From contig CADCXC010000038.1 of NCBI GenBank assembly GCA_902806595.1, positions 1,984,001 through 2,048,000 of the forward strand: DNA of 64,000 nucleotides. The letters run 5' to 3'. Under the pieces are notes generated by a model. The model worked only from the letters and a program-made list of their open reading frames with translations, was not told the DNA's origin and did no database searches. Both the position numbers and the translations under genes were made by a program. Below, piece after piece: positions 1 to 11,210 of the stretch. Numbering within the stretch: position 1 is the stretch's first letter; the number at the start of each line of letters is the position of its first letter. The DNA comes from Pyrenopolyporus hunteri. Its lineage: Eukaryota; Ascomycota; Sordariomycetes; Xylariales; Hypoxylaceae.

Positions 1-740
1 TCACCATATGGACTTCATAATCTTTTTCTACTAGTCTTATAACAGATGTTTCAGTATATACCATGTTTTGCAGATTGGATAACTCGGTTATATGATATTA
101 TTTCCTTTGTTCCCCCGATAGATACGTTTAATGATAAGGATTTAGCAAGGGCTAAAAGGAGACAAGTTCTAAAGCCCAACGTATATAGTATTAATGGAGC
201 TCACGAAACTCGGACCACCACTCCTTGAGTAAGCGGGACGGGTCTGTCAGACTCAACCGTAAGTACCTATGACGGGGCGCAGACACATCAAGACATGTGT
301 CATCTCCGCTACCGCTCGTCAACTTCTCTATCTTTAAGACAGACAAGGATCTTACTTCACCTACCTGAGTTTGGAATGTCCCTACACTTTCTCAACTGAT
401 AATGGCGGGCCAAGGACCTATGTCCTTATGATTATGGTAACTAATAGAATTGCACTGAGTGCCTATGTGAGAATATAATGACAACGTCTGTTTTAAGGTT
501 AGGTCCTATAATGAGACTATTTCGGTTATGTCTGCAAGACGGGGGAGAAGACAATCGTACCCTTGCATTTCATGATCGACATTATCACATGCAGAACCGA
601 CCGTCTTAAGGCGAAGTCTGGTAGGATATTCTCCATTGACTATTTGGTAGGGTCAATCTGGACAGGCTTGCTGTCTTGCGGGCAAAATAGGTAAATGGGC
701 TCTCCATTCCGGGAATGGTTTATGGGCACCTAAGGTACCA

Positions 741-756
741 GGTAGGTAGGTAGGTA
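741..756. repeat. (GGTA)4 tract
   Basis: Four perfect GGTA units. The same tetranucleotide, on either strand, recurs in many gaps of this window and is not seen as a tract inside the confident exons. Confidence 0.95.
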
Positions 757-1159
757 TTGATGCCGTTTTTCCTTTTTTCGGGCAATGGTTGTGGGTTTCG
801 TGGTTCATTATCGATTACATCACATTATCGATTGCATTGGTAACATGTTTAAGAAAAATCTCCATTATCATCTATTGTACCCAGCCTTATGGCTGAGTGC
901 TGTGGAAGAGACTGGGGGATCAGCTATCGTCTCAAGCTCAGGTGCTTACTAGGGGAGCCGAGATCTCAGGCGCCCGAGCTATGAACTTTTGCTTTGAAAA
1001 TTTACCGTGTGCCTCCGTTGAAACCAGACGAACCGAGCCAGTACCTAGATTCCTTCAAAAAAGCTCTGACATTCCCCAGAGTTCCCTTGATGTTTCGAAT
1101 CTTACAAGGCGTAGCGTCTGTAGCTTCACATCTCAGGATATGGGGCAGGGGGGTGACAG

Positions 1160-1216
1160 GGCCTACCACATGGTGAGGAAAACAATTTCGTTGTTTCACG
1201 AGCTAACCATCTAGGC
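1160..1216 (+). repeat. Diverged direct repeat, copy A
   Basis: This segment aligns by eye with 1523-1583. Both begin GGCCTACCA, share a block like AAACAAYTTCGTT and then CACGAGCTA, and end at TCTAGGC. Copy B carries a few extra bases near its end. The differences are scattered substitutions, as expected of an old duplication or two copies of a decayed element. No coding capacity was recognised. Confidence 0.7.
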
Positions 1217-1522
1217 TTTCGGCCCGGACATACATATGTAGGTACCTGGTGAATGAGAACAAAGGGACCTGTCTCATCACACATTATGCCGGGATGCTGA
1301 CCTGTATGTGTATCCACTCATCCCACCAACAAGCAGCGAGCACCTCTCGCAATTACCTTCCATGTTTCCGACATTGTAAGCATGGCGTCACCGCAAGCAC
1401 TGAACCTGGAGTATACGAAATAAGATGTCTTGCTATTTGGTCGTCCCACAACTCGGTTAGGGATATATCGGAGAATCACGTCCCTAGTTCATAGAGAAGT
1501 CGTCTAATGGAATGTGTCACGA

Positions 1523-1583
1523 GGCCTACCATATAGTCAGGGAAACAACTTCGTTCTTGCACGAGCTATCTGACTATCTAGGC
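1523..1583 (+). repeat. Diverged direct repeat, copy B
   Basis: Second copy of the segment at 1160-1216, about 360 bp downstream in the same orientation. It ends in a small palindrome of the form AGGCC-GAA-GGCCT, which is degenerate in copy A. Confidence 0.7.
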
Positions 1584-1876
1584 CGAAGGCCTGGGTATAC
1601 ATACTGAACGAGGGCAAATAGATATAAGTCTCATACGCCCACAACACGACAGAATGAATTCATGAGACACTACTAGTCATACGAGTGGAACTGGATGAGA
1701 TTTGTAGATTCCTGCTTTTAGATGGTCTGGAACGAATATATTTGTTGATATACAGTCCCCTCATTATATATAGTAGAATGGTAGAATACTGGACTAGTAA
1801 TGGTTGTTTTAATCCCTTACGGGTGTAACACGAATACATCTAGGACATTCCCTCAACTTGAGTTAATTGATATAAC

Positions 1877-1892
1877 TACCTACCTACCTACC
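1877..1892. repeat. (TACC)4 tract
   Basis: Four perfect TACC units followed by TAGG, so the tract ends in a short palindromic junction. It belongs to the same tetranucleotide family as 741-756 but in the opposite orientation. Confidence 0.95.
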
Positions 1893-2437
1893 TAGGTTCC
1901 TATAATGGTACGTATTAAATAATTAAGATTGCTAGGAATGAAGAGGAATCTAAGAATATTAGCGAGTATATGCATAAGAAAAGGGAAAAGAGGGAAGTGA
2001 GAACGAATTAACGAGCGAAAGAATGGAGGCAATTAGTGAGGGGAAAAGGGGGAAGTTTAAGGCTGGATAAAGCCATTCCCCCTTTTAGACGGTAAACGCG
2101 TATATAGAAATACGAATAAAGCGAAGAAGCTGTGGAGACGTTGTGTTTAGGAAGACCGATATTTTGCCGAATACTTACATAATAATTCTAGGTATCTAAG
2201 TACCTACCTAGATATCTTATATAATCTGAGTCTTAGTCATCGATGCTGCAGCTTTTATCGCAGCTCTTAGTTTCGAAGCCAAGACTTTTATCATCGGTCG
2301 CCTCGCAACCCGGGAATTTCTGCAGCGAGGCTGGCCATCTTCATTTCATCATCTTTTACGTTTGCAGTTACCGGCTCTCAACAACTTTTCCCGCCCACAT
2401 CTACCATCCCCCGGTTCCAGACGCGAATGTAATCGAG

Positions 2438-4848
2438 ATGCCTGTCGTAAAAGGAGGAGTGTGGACTAATATCGAGGATGAAATCCTCAAGGTCTCCGTG
2501 TCCAAATATGGGCTGAACCAGTGGGCGCGCGTCTCGTCATTGTTACCGCGAAAGACACCCAAGCAGTGCAAAGCTAGATGGAACGAGTGGCTCGACCCGA
2601 GCATCAAGAAGATAGAATGGAGCAAAGAAGAGGATGAAAAATTGCTGCACCTGGCAAAATTGATGCCCACCCAATGGCGGACTATCGCTCCCATCGTCGG
2701 CCGTACCGCGAACCAGTGCTTAGAACGCTACCAGAAGCTTCTCGACGAGGCCGAGCAACGAGAGGCATCTGGCCTTGGCCTTACCGGTCCCGAGGGTGGT
2801 GAGACTCAAGCGCCCAGCGCTGACGACGTGCGAAGATTGCGACCGGGAGAAGTCGATCCTGATCCCGAGACCAAACCGGCCAAGCCCGATACGATCGATC
2901 TCGATGAAGACGAAAAGGAGATGCTGAGCGAGGCGCGTGCTCGCTTAGCGAACACCCAAGGAAAGAAGGCAAAGCGGAAAGCTCGGGAACGGCAGCAGGA
3001 GGAATCCCGTCGACTCGCCGCCTTACAGAAACGCCGGGAACTCAAGACTGCCGGCATCAACATCAAAGTCACCACGCGTAAGAAGGGGCAGATGGACTAT
3101 AACGCGGATATTCCGTTCGAAAAAGCGCCCACTCAAGGTTTTTACGACACTACCGAGGAGCAGACGCGCAACGAGAAGCAACGGGCCGCATTCGACCCAC
3201 GGAAGCAGCAGTTGGCGAATAAGCGCAAGGGAGAACAAGAGGATGAGGCAGAGAGAAAGAGGCGGAAGAACGACAAAGACGCCCCCTCAGCTTCCGTACA
3301 AGCTGCCTTGAAAGCTGGGCAGATGCAGAAGATCCGAGAGGCCGAGCAGAGCAGCAAGAGACGCGCCCTTGTTCTTCCCGCCCCCCAAGTTAGCGATGGC
3401 GAGCTTGAGGATATTGTGAAGATGGGAATGATGGGCGAGCGGGCGAACCTGCTTGCCCAGACCAGCGAGAACGATGCGACTAGGGGACTGGTCAACACCT
3501 ATTCTACCCTAAACTCCCAAACACCTATTAGGACGCCTATGGCTCCTCCGCAGGAGGATCGCATTGCGAACGAAATACGAAATATCAGGGCTCTCACAGA
3601 AAATCAGTCAGTATTGCTCGGGGGAGAGAACGCCGATCTTCGAGAAGGGTCTGGTTCGACGGGATTTGAGGGAGCCACACCCCGAAAACAAGTGGTGTCA
3701 ACGCCTAATCCCCTAGCGACGCCTCTGCGGACAGGGATGAATGGCGTCGGCGCTACACCTCGAAGACCCGGCCAAACTCCGCTACGCACTCCCCGAGATA
3801 ACTTCGCCCTCAATGCTGCGGATGGGGAGATGTCTATGGTGGGAGGGTCGGCAAACGACGTACGACTTCGAGACTTGTCGATGAAGCACCAGCTTAAGCA
3901 AGGCCTTGCTTCGTTACCCAAACCCAAGGAAACGGAATGGGAGCTCGAAATACCCGAAGACCAACGAGAACCTATGACTGTGGCTGAGCTCGAAGAAGAT
4001 GCTGAAGTACGGGATCGACGAGAGCGGGCTATCAGGGAAGCACAGGAAGAACTAGAGAGGAAGAGACGGACTCAAGTGATGCAGAAGCAATTGCCCCGAC
4101 CGGAATCCGTCAATTTTGAGGCTCTTATTCAACAGGCATCCTCCATCTCCGACCCTATAGAAGCGCAAATCGCCAAGGAGGCTGCTTTGCTCATCGCGAA
4201 CGACGCCGTCAAGTTCCCCGTGCCGGGTGCCAAAGCTAGCGTTGGCCCATCCCAAATACAACAGATAGATGACACCTCGCTCGCCGAAGCACGCCTGAAA
4301 ATCCTCATGGAGGTTAACAGCAAACCCAAGCCTGAGGAAATCCAGGCAAGTTGGGAGCGAGAGGGCAGCAACGCGCTTCTCCTCGGCTTAGGTTGCTACG
4401 AAGACGATGACGAGGAAGAGCAGGTGGCGGCGATGAAGGCAGCTTTTGAAGTGAGTACTCCCGGCGCGAGCCTAACTTGAAATTTCCCTGTTACATTTTC
4501 TCACAATGTCTTCTACAGGCAGTACAAGAGTCCACAATGGAAACCGTGGAAAAGTGCGCGAAGCTCGAGAAGAAGCTCACCCTGCACCTAGGCGGGTACC
4601 AGCAGCGAGCCAAGGTGCTTCGCTCCAAGATGGGCGAGGCCTACGAGGCCCTCGAGAAAGCCAACTTCGCGCTCAGCGCGTTCAGAACGCTGGCTGTGTC
4701 GGAGGAGATCGCCGCTAGAAGTCGACTAGAAGCCCTAAGGGAGGAGGTGGGCTATGTTACCCGCAGGGAGCGCGAGGCGCAGGAGGCGTACCGTCAGACC
4801 AAGGAGGAGCTCGACGCCTTAACGGACGGCGTTAATGGATATCGTTAA
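2438..4848 (+). CDS. cef1: Pre-mRNA-splicing factor Cdc5/Cef1 (Myb-domain NTC subunit)
   Basis: Core subunit of the Prp19/NTC complex, which activates the spliceosome in the nucleus. There are two exons, 2438-4450 and 4519-4848, with a phase-0 intron (GTGAGT..CAG), giving 780 aa, a usual fungal length. Residues 6-105 hold two tandem Myb repeats with the Trp-spaced pattern (GGVWTNIEDE, then KKIEWSKEEDEKLL). A Lys/Arg/Glu-rich basic segment follows, then a Thr-Pro-rich middle (repeated TPxR motifs, candidate phosphorylation sites), and the conserved Cef1 C-terminal helical region. Exon 2 encodes a coiled coil (KCAKLEKKLTLHLGGYQQRA). The ATG at 2438 is chosen because family members start directly at MPVVKGG; an in-frame ATG at 2243 would add 65 residues without similarity. 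Confidence 0.95.
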
Positions 4849-5379
4849 TTTCATCACCGGAACGGGCTGGGTTCGAAGACTTAAAGATTGTATATTACTC
4901 GCGCGCAATCGCGTACTCCTAGCTGCGGAGCAGCTCTACTGAAGGGAGGACAAGAAGTCAACTTAAGAGACAGTACAGCTTTCTTTTAGCAAAGGATACC
5001 TAAACTGACTATTGTAACCTACCACTTTAGATTACTCGCCATCACGAAGAGAGGTTACCGGGAAAAGGGAATTCAAAACGCTGTACAAATAAATCATTAA
5101 AATCATTAAATCGAGCGCTGGCATATTGATCCCGACTTATCCAACGATCTCTCCTACTCCTTTTCTGTCCATATCCGGTATTTTCCCACTTCTTTTCGTC
5201 TTCTCTTAGGTTCTTTACGGGACCTCCGAACATCTGTAACCCACTATTTATCTACTTGCTACCTACCTACCTATCTACCTCTACCCAGGTATCTACCTAT
5301 CTAACCTTGTAGCGTCTCTTAGCAATAACTAGTCAACTTACCTCTCTAGCACTCCACTCACTTCCCAACCCCCAACATC
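4849..5379. other. Intergenic between convergent Cdc5 and MFS genes
   Basis: This is the 3' region of both genes. It contains TACC/TATC-type imperfect tetranucleotide repeats around 5261-5310. No gene is seen. Confidence 0.7.
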
Positions 5380-8081
5380 CTACTTCCTTTCCCCGAGCCT
5401 TGGCAACTTAACCGGCGCGATCAACAACACGCCAATAACCGCAAAGCCCACGAGGAAGAGGAACGTGAGGCGGATGGAAGCCTCGTAGCTAGCGACGACC
5501 TGGTCCCGGACCGCGCCGGGGGGCAGCGCAGCGACGGCCTCGACACTCTCGCGGACGCGTTCGATAAGCGCTTCTTTCCAGGCCGCGCCCTCGCCGGCGG
5601 GCGGCACGACGTACGCAGCCAGGTACCTGAGGAGCGCGTTCTGGAGGACGAAAGAGGAGAAGGCGACGCCGAGGACGCTGCCGAGGGCGCGCCAGAGGAC
5701 GAGGGTGGACGTGACGACCGCTTGCTCCCGGTGCTCGGACGCGGCCAGAACCGCCATGAAGGTCCCCGGGAACTGGAAACCCTGACCGGCAGACGACGGC
5801 ACGAGGCATAGTAGGTACGCGAAGGTGGGCCAGCCGCGACGCATGGACGATAGGAGTGCGGTGCCGAGGAGGTATAGCAGCGTACCCAGGGCTAGAGGCC
5901 ACTTGAGCCGTCGCGTGTACGAGATCAGGAACCCGGTCATCGTGCCGGTCGTGCTGGCCGTGGCCACTAGGACGACGAGGTATAGGCCGGATGTGGTAGC
6001 GCTAGTGAGGAGGACGGCTTGGAAGAAGAGGGGGCTATTGGTTTGTTTTGTCAGACTCTGCTCTTTTTTATTTTTACTTTGACCATTTTATTATCAATTG
6101 TACTGCCACCACGTAGTAGTATTGATTTCATGATATCCCTAGGTAAGGGGTGCGTTGTTTGCCTCTATTGGTTTTGGAGATAGGTAGAGGGTAGCTGAGT
6201 AGAAAGCTTAAAAGGGGGCAAAAGGGGGTTAAGAGGAATATAATATCGAAAGGGGAAGTAGATTCAATCAAAACTTACGTGTTGAATAAAATCGCGTTAA
6301 GTAGAAAGGACGCAATGAAGTTGGCAAATATGAGGTTAGCTCTCGGAGAGCTGTGTAACAGAACCAGGGGCATTATAGGGCGCTCATGCTGCGATTCCAC
6401 GTATAAACACATCGGGAAACAGACGCCGAAGATGATGAGTGAGGCGATGATGAACGGATGTGACCCTTCATCCCGCATGTCAGCCAATAGTAGTACAAAA
6501 ATCCCTCCCCGCGGTTTCAAAGGGACGGAGCATTACTACTTACAGGGTAACACATTGCCTCCGAGGTTCTACGGAGTCTTGGTTAGCGAACACAATTATT
6601 AAATTAGGCATTTCTCTCTTTCCAAACATACCAAGCCTAATATTAGAAATGTGGTGGACGTGGTCAATAATGCGGATCCTCGGAAGTCAAACGTCTTCAT
6701 GCCCTGCGCGAAGGTCTCCCGCGCATCCTGTAACCCGAGGTCGCCTGGAATACTGACAGAGGCCACTACGAAGCAGAGGATGATGGGGAGTACCTGGATG
6801 CCGAACTCCCAGCGCCAACCGAGTTTGTCTGCCATCAGCCCTCCCAGTGCTGCCCCCAAGGCTGAAGCTACTCCGTAGACGACGTTAACGTAGCTTTGGT
6901 ACGCGCCTCGCCGTCTTTCCTTTCTGTTAGTACAGATCCGCTAATTGAAAAGCTCAGGGCGTAATTCACGGCGACGGTTAAAGGAGAGGACGTACTCGAT
7001 AGGTACCAAATCACTAATGATAATACTTCCCATACCCAACACACCTCCGGCGCCCAGCCCACACGCAGCTCGCGCGAGGATAAAACTTGTCATGCTCTGT
7101 GCGAGGGCGCACCACAGGGTGGAGAGAGTGAAAATGACCACCGCAGCTAGATACGGTGGTTTTCGGCCAATGGTATCGGAGAGCCGTCCGATGACAGGTT
7201 GAAAGGCCGTACTCGTCAACAGAAACGCAGTAGAGAGCCAACTAGCACTGTTGGAACTACGAAAATGGCTTGTGATGACGGGATGGGAGGAAGCCATCTA
7301 ATAGATTAAAACATTTTGTGTTAGTATTATATTCCTACCTTTGTTTATAATAATAAGAAACTTAATCACGTTTCTGGGACGAATGGGGATGCTATAGTTG
7401 TCTCACTTACTGCCGGGTGTTAGCCACTGCAAACAGGAGAGCATCGAAGACGCTTCGAGAATAAGGGGTTTGGATATCAACACAACATGTTTTATACATA
7501 CCGATCGTGGAGTCAAAGCAAGCTATGAAATGGGTTAACATTATGCTGAGGAAAACGATATTAAAACGCTGCTTGTCTATGTCGATCAAATACAACGGTC
7601 TTGATTTAATATGTTCGAGATCGGCCTCTTCGAGGTCGACGTCGCCATTGATATCGCTGTCGAGTATTCTGTTGGAGAAGGACGTGTCGTATTCTTGCTG
7701 CTGTTGGTGCCCGTGGCTATGTCCCTTCGACGTGGGTCGCGGGGATACCGATGCGAAGCTGCGAACAATTGACGCCCGTCGCACCGTGCTCCTAGATCGG
7801 CGACGCCCCCTAAGCATTGCCGATTCGAAGGGCTCAGGCGTGAGACCAGACGCTGCCGAAGTAAAGCTGCGAGCGATTAGCAGATCCGATTCGTTCGGAT
7901 CCAAGTCGCTCTCGCTTCCATCTTCATCTTCTTCGGCGCCGTTTCGGCCGGGGATTGCGATGGGGCTGGGCTCCTCGGTATATCTGGCCCCTAAGTTTTG
8001 CAAGAGAGCTGTACGTTCGGTGATAGGCCCGGAATGTTGCCGGCGTGATACATCACGGCCGTCGTCCGCCGTGTTTACCAT
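5380..8081 (-). CDS. MFS transporter, 14-TM Vba/Fnx1-like family; first splice junction out of frame
   Basis: Predicted proton-driven exporter or vacuolar transporter (DHA2-like); the substrate is unknown. Exons on the minus strand are 8081-7502, 7297-6996, 6914-6632, 6568-6544 (25 nt), 6465-6279 and 6034-5380. Exons 2 to 6 join in frame with good donors (GTACGT, GTATGT, GTAAGT, GTAAGT). About 165 N-terminal residues are acidic and disordered. Then comes TM1 ending FDSTI, then MASSHPVITSHF, motif A (GRLSDTIGRKP), a motif-C-like Gly-rich helix (CGLGAGGVLGMGS) and further TM helices, about 676 aa if joined in frame. The problem is exon 1: its donor GTATGT leaves one base after the ATC codon, whereas exon 2 begins at phase 0 after TTAG. 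Removing a single G at 7501/7502 would restore the family sequence. It may be a young pseudogene, an assembly error, or unusual splicing. Confidence 0.75.
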
Positions 8082-8507
8082 GGTAGTAGGTAGGTAGGTA
8101 TAACCCCGAAACTATTCTAATCACCCAGAAGAGCTCTTTAATATTTGAGTATGCCAAAAATAGTTAGTCTAGCCGGCTCGGCGAGTTCGTAGAAATTCAA
8201 CCGTCACCGGTAGCGTTCGGATGTAATGTTGCTTGGGGTGTAGGTGGCTTATGTAAGACCTAGGTAATCTTCTCTATCGAGTACAGAATGGTCGACAATA
8301 CGCTTGCTATTGAGGCAACAGGGAGGGTTTATAACTAGATTTTTAAATAAAGAGATCGAGTTGAGTCGGTGAAGGAAGAGAAAAGAAAACAACTCATCGA
8401 AGGTGGAACTACATAGATGAGTTATGAAAAATGGATGAAAAATGGATGCTGGAAATATTGTACTTAAGGGTTAGATAGGTGTAGATGTATGTACGATCGG
8501 CCTCGAG

Positions 8508-8525
8508 TAGGTAGGTAGGTAGGTA
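8508..8525. repeat. TAGG tetranucleotide tract
   Basis: About 4.5 units of TAGG, followed by a TATG variant. It is one of three such tracts within 900 bp. Confidence 0.9.
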
Positions 8526-8960
8526 TGTAGGCGAACCAACCAACGGTATGGCTATGGCTGTGGTTCATCTACCTTGCGAGGTTATTGGTGGGCGACGAGT
8601 GCGCACAGGAGCGGCGGATGCGGATGTATGAAGGTAGTACTGCATTGCCTTAGAGAGGCAGGGAGGGAGATATATAAGGGTCGATCCGTGTAGTTTGGTT
8701 CGATGGGTTCGATAGCTGAAAGGGTTGGTAAGTGGTAGGCCGGCAGACCCTCAGTAATTTTTTTGGTTCTACCTAGGTAGTTCGTTCCCGAGACGCATAT
8801 GCGGGGAACCCCCAGGCGCCCGATGCTCGGTGGGCAGGGGCAGCCCGCGTGACCGTATTCGGCCGCCGTAAGGTGTGCGGTAGTATTCTTCGCAGCATAA
8901 GTCTGAGCCTCACCATGGATTACCTTACCTGGGTTTGGATTGGGTATTGTTCCTAACAGG

Positions 8961-8976
8961 GTAGGTAGGTAGGTAG
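8961..8976. repeat. GTAG tetranucleotide tract
   Basis: About four GTAG units, followed by GATAGGTA variants. Confidence 0.9.
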
Positions 8977-9456
8977 ATAGGTACATACCTACCAATGTAG
9001 ATGTCGCCTCGACATGCGTAAATACTCGAGCTCTCGATCGGCTGTTCCACCTCACGGTGCACGGCGGTGCTTACAGCGCTTGTGGTTTCCTAACTTGGTC
9101 CCATAGCGCGATATGCAACGCTGGATTTCGATATTTCAGGTAAATAAATAGCTTGCTTCCAACGAAGAATTTGTTCGGGCATGCATCATAAATTAATTCT
9201 TCTCCCTAAGAGTCCCCACCCTTGTATTTATCGCTCGTACCCTAGAGCCACATTACGTCCTTGTATGAAGTAAAGCCAACAAGGATATATATGTGGGTTA
9301 TACTGATGTCTATCGTATAAAGTCGTCTATCAAAATGCCATACCAATGCTGCTGTCGCGAGATGCAGCCGCCGTAATGATTCTCCTCTCGACCGTAGTGC
9401 GAATATATGCCTCTCCAAACTCCGGGTCACCATAGTTTATGCTGTGATGAGGGGCC

Positions 9457-11210
9457 TTACACCTCGACGTCCTTGGACATTGCTTGAGAAGCGCCACATA
9501 ATACACCCGCACCGGTGATGCCCCCATCGTGGCATGGGCTCAAGGTAACTCTTACGGGGGCTTTGTCCCCAAACTCGGTTCGGATTATCGAGTCGAGAAA
9601 TCGCTGGCAGTCTGTCAAGTAATCCTGAAAATGAACGATGCATCCTCCAGTGTATCCAACTATCAGATTGACCTGAGGTTCATCTTCCGCCTCGGCAACG
9701 TGGTTGTTCGCCTTATTTTGGCATGGACCTCGGAGGGGAATATCACCGGCACACGCGAGCAACCCAATAATAGCGGCCGCAATAATAGCAGCGGCTCTGA
9801 CTTCGATAGCTTTGGCTATCCTGTGTAAAACCTCAGCGATCTCCTCTGTCCATTGGAACGGAGCCTTGGCAGACGACTCCGGGAAATCAGCCTTGAGTTT
9901 CTCTAGTAGCGCCGCTGCACCTGGCGGCCGGAAATGGCTAAGGAAGGTGGTCGTGAGGCCGAATCGTGTCAGAAGTCGCCGGGGTAAAGACTCGGCAGGA
10001 ATATTCAGATGGTGTTCTAGATAGTCTAGTAACATCAGTCTTCCAAGTTCGCCCAGGTATCGTCCCGCTGTCATGTATTCGAGTGGTTGAAATCCAGGGG
10101 CCTCGCCTTCGGAGTCGAGTTGGGCGTCCCACCGGCTGACGAGATTAAATTTTCGTAAGGCCGGCGCCGTACCATTGATGCTCCACTCGGTATTAACAGC
10201 AATCTTCATATCGTCAATCGAGCTTTCATCTAATACCTTGACTTTTCCAGGTTGTTTCCCTTTATGGAGAGTGCTTCTCTTGAGAGGTATCGTGGCGTTG
10301 CTACCGGTACCGCAAATAAGTCCCATGGCTGCCTTATGAGTTCTGTCTTCCCTAGATTGGTATATGAAAGACACCAACGTCGCAACAGAGTCATTCAAGA
10401 TGGCTGCGACTTTTATAGGCGGCAGGTCCGGAGTCTTTGATTTCTCGTAGCCATTGATTAAATGGGTCCCAAGATGCAGGCGGGAGCTAATCGCGAACCC
10501 CTTCCCCATTGCCATCAGCGTCGCGTCGGCTAAAGTCTCCTGTACCATGGGGAAACTAAACGTGACCCCCATGGGAAGTTCGCGATCGCGAGGCAGGCCG
10601 AATTCTCGACAGCCCTCCCGTACGACCTCTGCAATGCAGGCGCCGATCCATTTAAACAGTGAATCGGCGTTTTCGTTCTTGAGGACTTCCAAAATTGGCC
10701 AAGACTTCTCAAGCAGCCGACGTATGTTGCTTAGCAGTTGTGGGCCTGAGTTCTCCGAGTTGCCATTGACGCGTTCGCCATTGACCGTGTCACCGTTGAT
10801 ACCGTTTTCATTCCCCAATAGCTCGATGAAGCCAACCCTGAGATTAGTTCCTCCGCTGCTAGGTGTTAGTTCAGGCTAGACAGGCGATGAGTTGCGTTAA
10901 GTAAGCGCGTACATATCAATGGCGAGGTATCTGTTTTGGGAGTTAGCATGGGGAAAACGCAAAAATTTTCGAAATAAAGTACTCTCGATACTGAAGTATC
11001 GAGGCCGTTAAAAAGACATGGAACATACCGACCCTTCTCTCTACCCGCGGTAGGCCGTAATACAGACTCGGATATTGGGGTTGGGAGGAATTGGTTCAAT
11101 GAATTAGCGGATAGATCCTGAAACGTCCGGTAGAATTCGTGAGATAGAGCGTGGGCCGTTTCCCCGTCGATGGAAAGAGGTCTAAGAAAGTCCTGAATAT
11201 CGGATTTCAT
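9457..11210 (-). CDS. Hexokinase family protein, probably atypical/regulatory (HxkC/XprF-like)
   Basis: Exons are 11210-11029, 10930-10913 (an 18-nt microexon) and 10855-9457, 532 aa, cytosolic. The microexon and its junctions rebuild the phosphate-1 motif LAIDIGGTNLRVG (about residues 63-75). Other family motifs are GVTFSFP (163-169), an LNDSVATL segment with the expected catalytic-type Asp (about 222), GTGSNA (249-254), NTEW (288-291) and a C-terminal GGITGAG glycine loop. The canonical GAFGDDG run after NTEW is replaced by SINGTAP, and an Asn/Gly-rich insert (NGINGDTVNGERVNGNSENSG-type) follows beta-strand 2. This combination resembles the non-catalytic Aspergillus hexokinases HxkC/HxkD (XprF), which affect protease and starvation responses. 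That assignment is from memory of the family; catalytic activity cannot be excluded. An in-frame ATG at 11234 would add eight residues. Confidence 0.85.
10984..11003. other. Perfect 9-bp hairpin inside hexokinase intron 1
   Basis: CTCGATACT and AGTATCGAG are separated by two bases and lie within the 98-nt intron (11028-10931) just upstream of the microexon. Transcribed, they could fold into a stem bringing the splice sites closer. The function is speculative. Confidence 0.6.

Larger units (their letters stand above)
1..2437. other. Intergenic region with dispersed repeats
   Basis: No open frame here has recognisable protein similarity or plausible coding character, and the short frames present contain simple repeats. 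It holds two GGTA/TACC tetranucleotide tracts and one diverged direct-repeat pair, listed separately. The last 200 bases are the leader of the Cdc5 gene. Confidence 0.7.
8082..9456. other. Intergenic, MFS promoter side, with GGTA tracts
   Basis: No supported gene. GGTA/TAGG tracts lie at about 8087-8100 (directly upstream of the MFS start codon), 8508-8525 and 8961-8976. The longest frame on the minus strand (8582-9055) runs through one of these tracts and shows no protein similarity. Confidence 0.65.

Noticed and set aside
7461..7480. Possible U12-type or GATATCC donor as an explanation of the MFS junction
   Set aside because: The surrounding bases do not match a U12 donor and branch point, and ascomycetes generally lack these introns; a one-base lesion is simpler.
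8582..9055. 157-codon minus-strand frame
   Set aside because: It crosses a GGTA tract (repeated Tyr/Leu/Ser from it), starts with low-complexity residues and lacks any recognisable domain.
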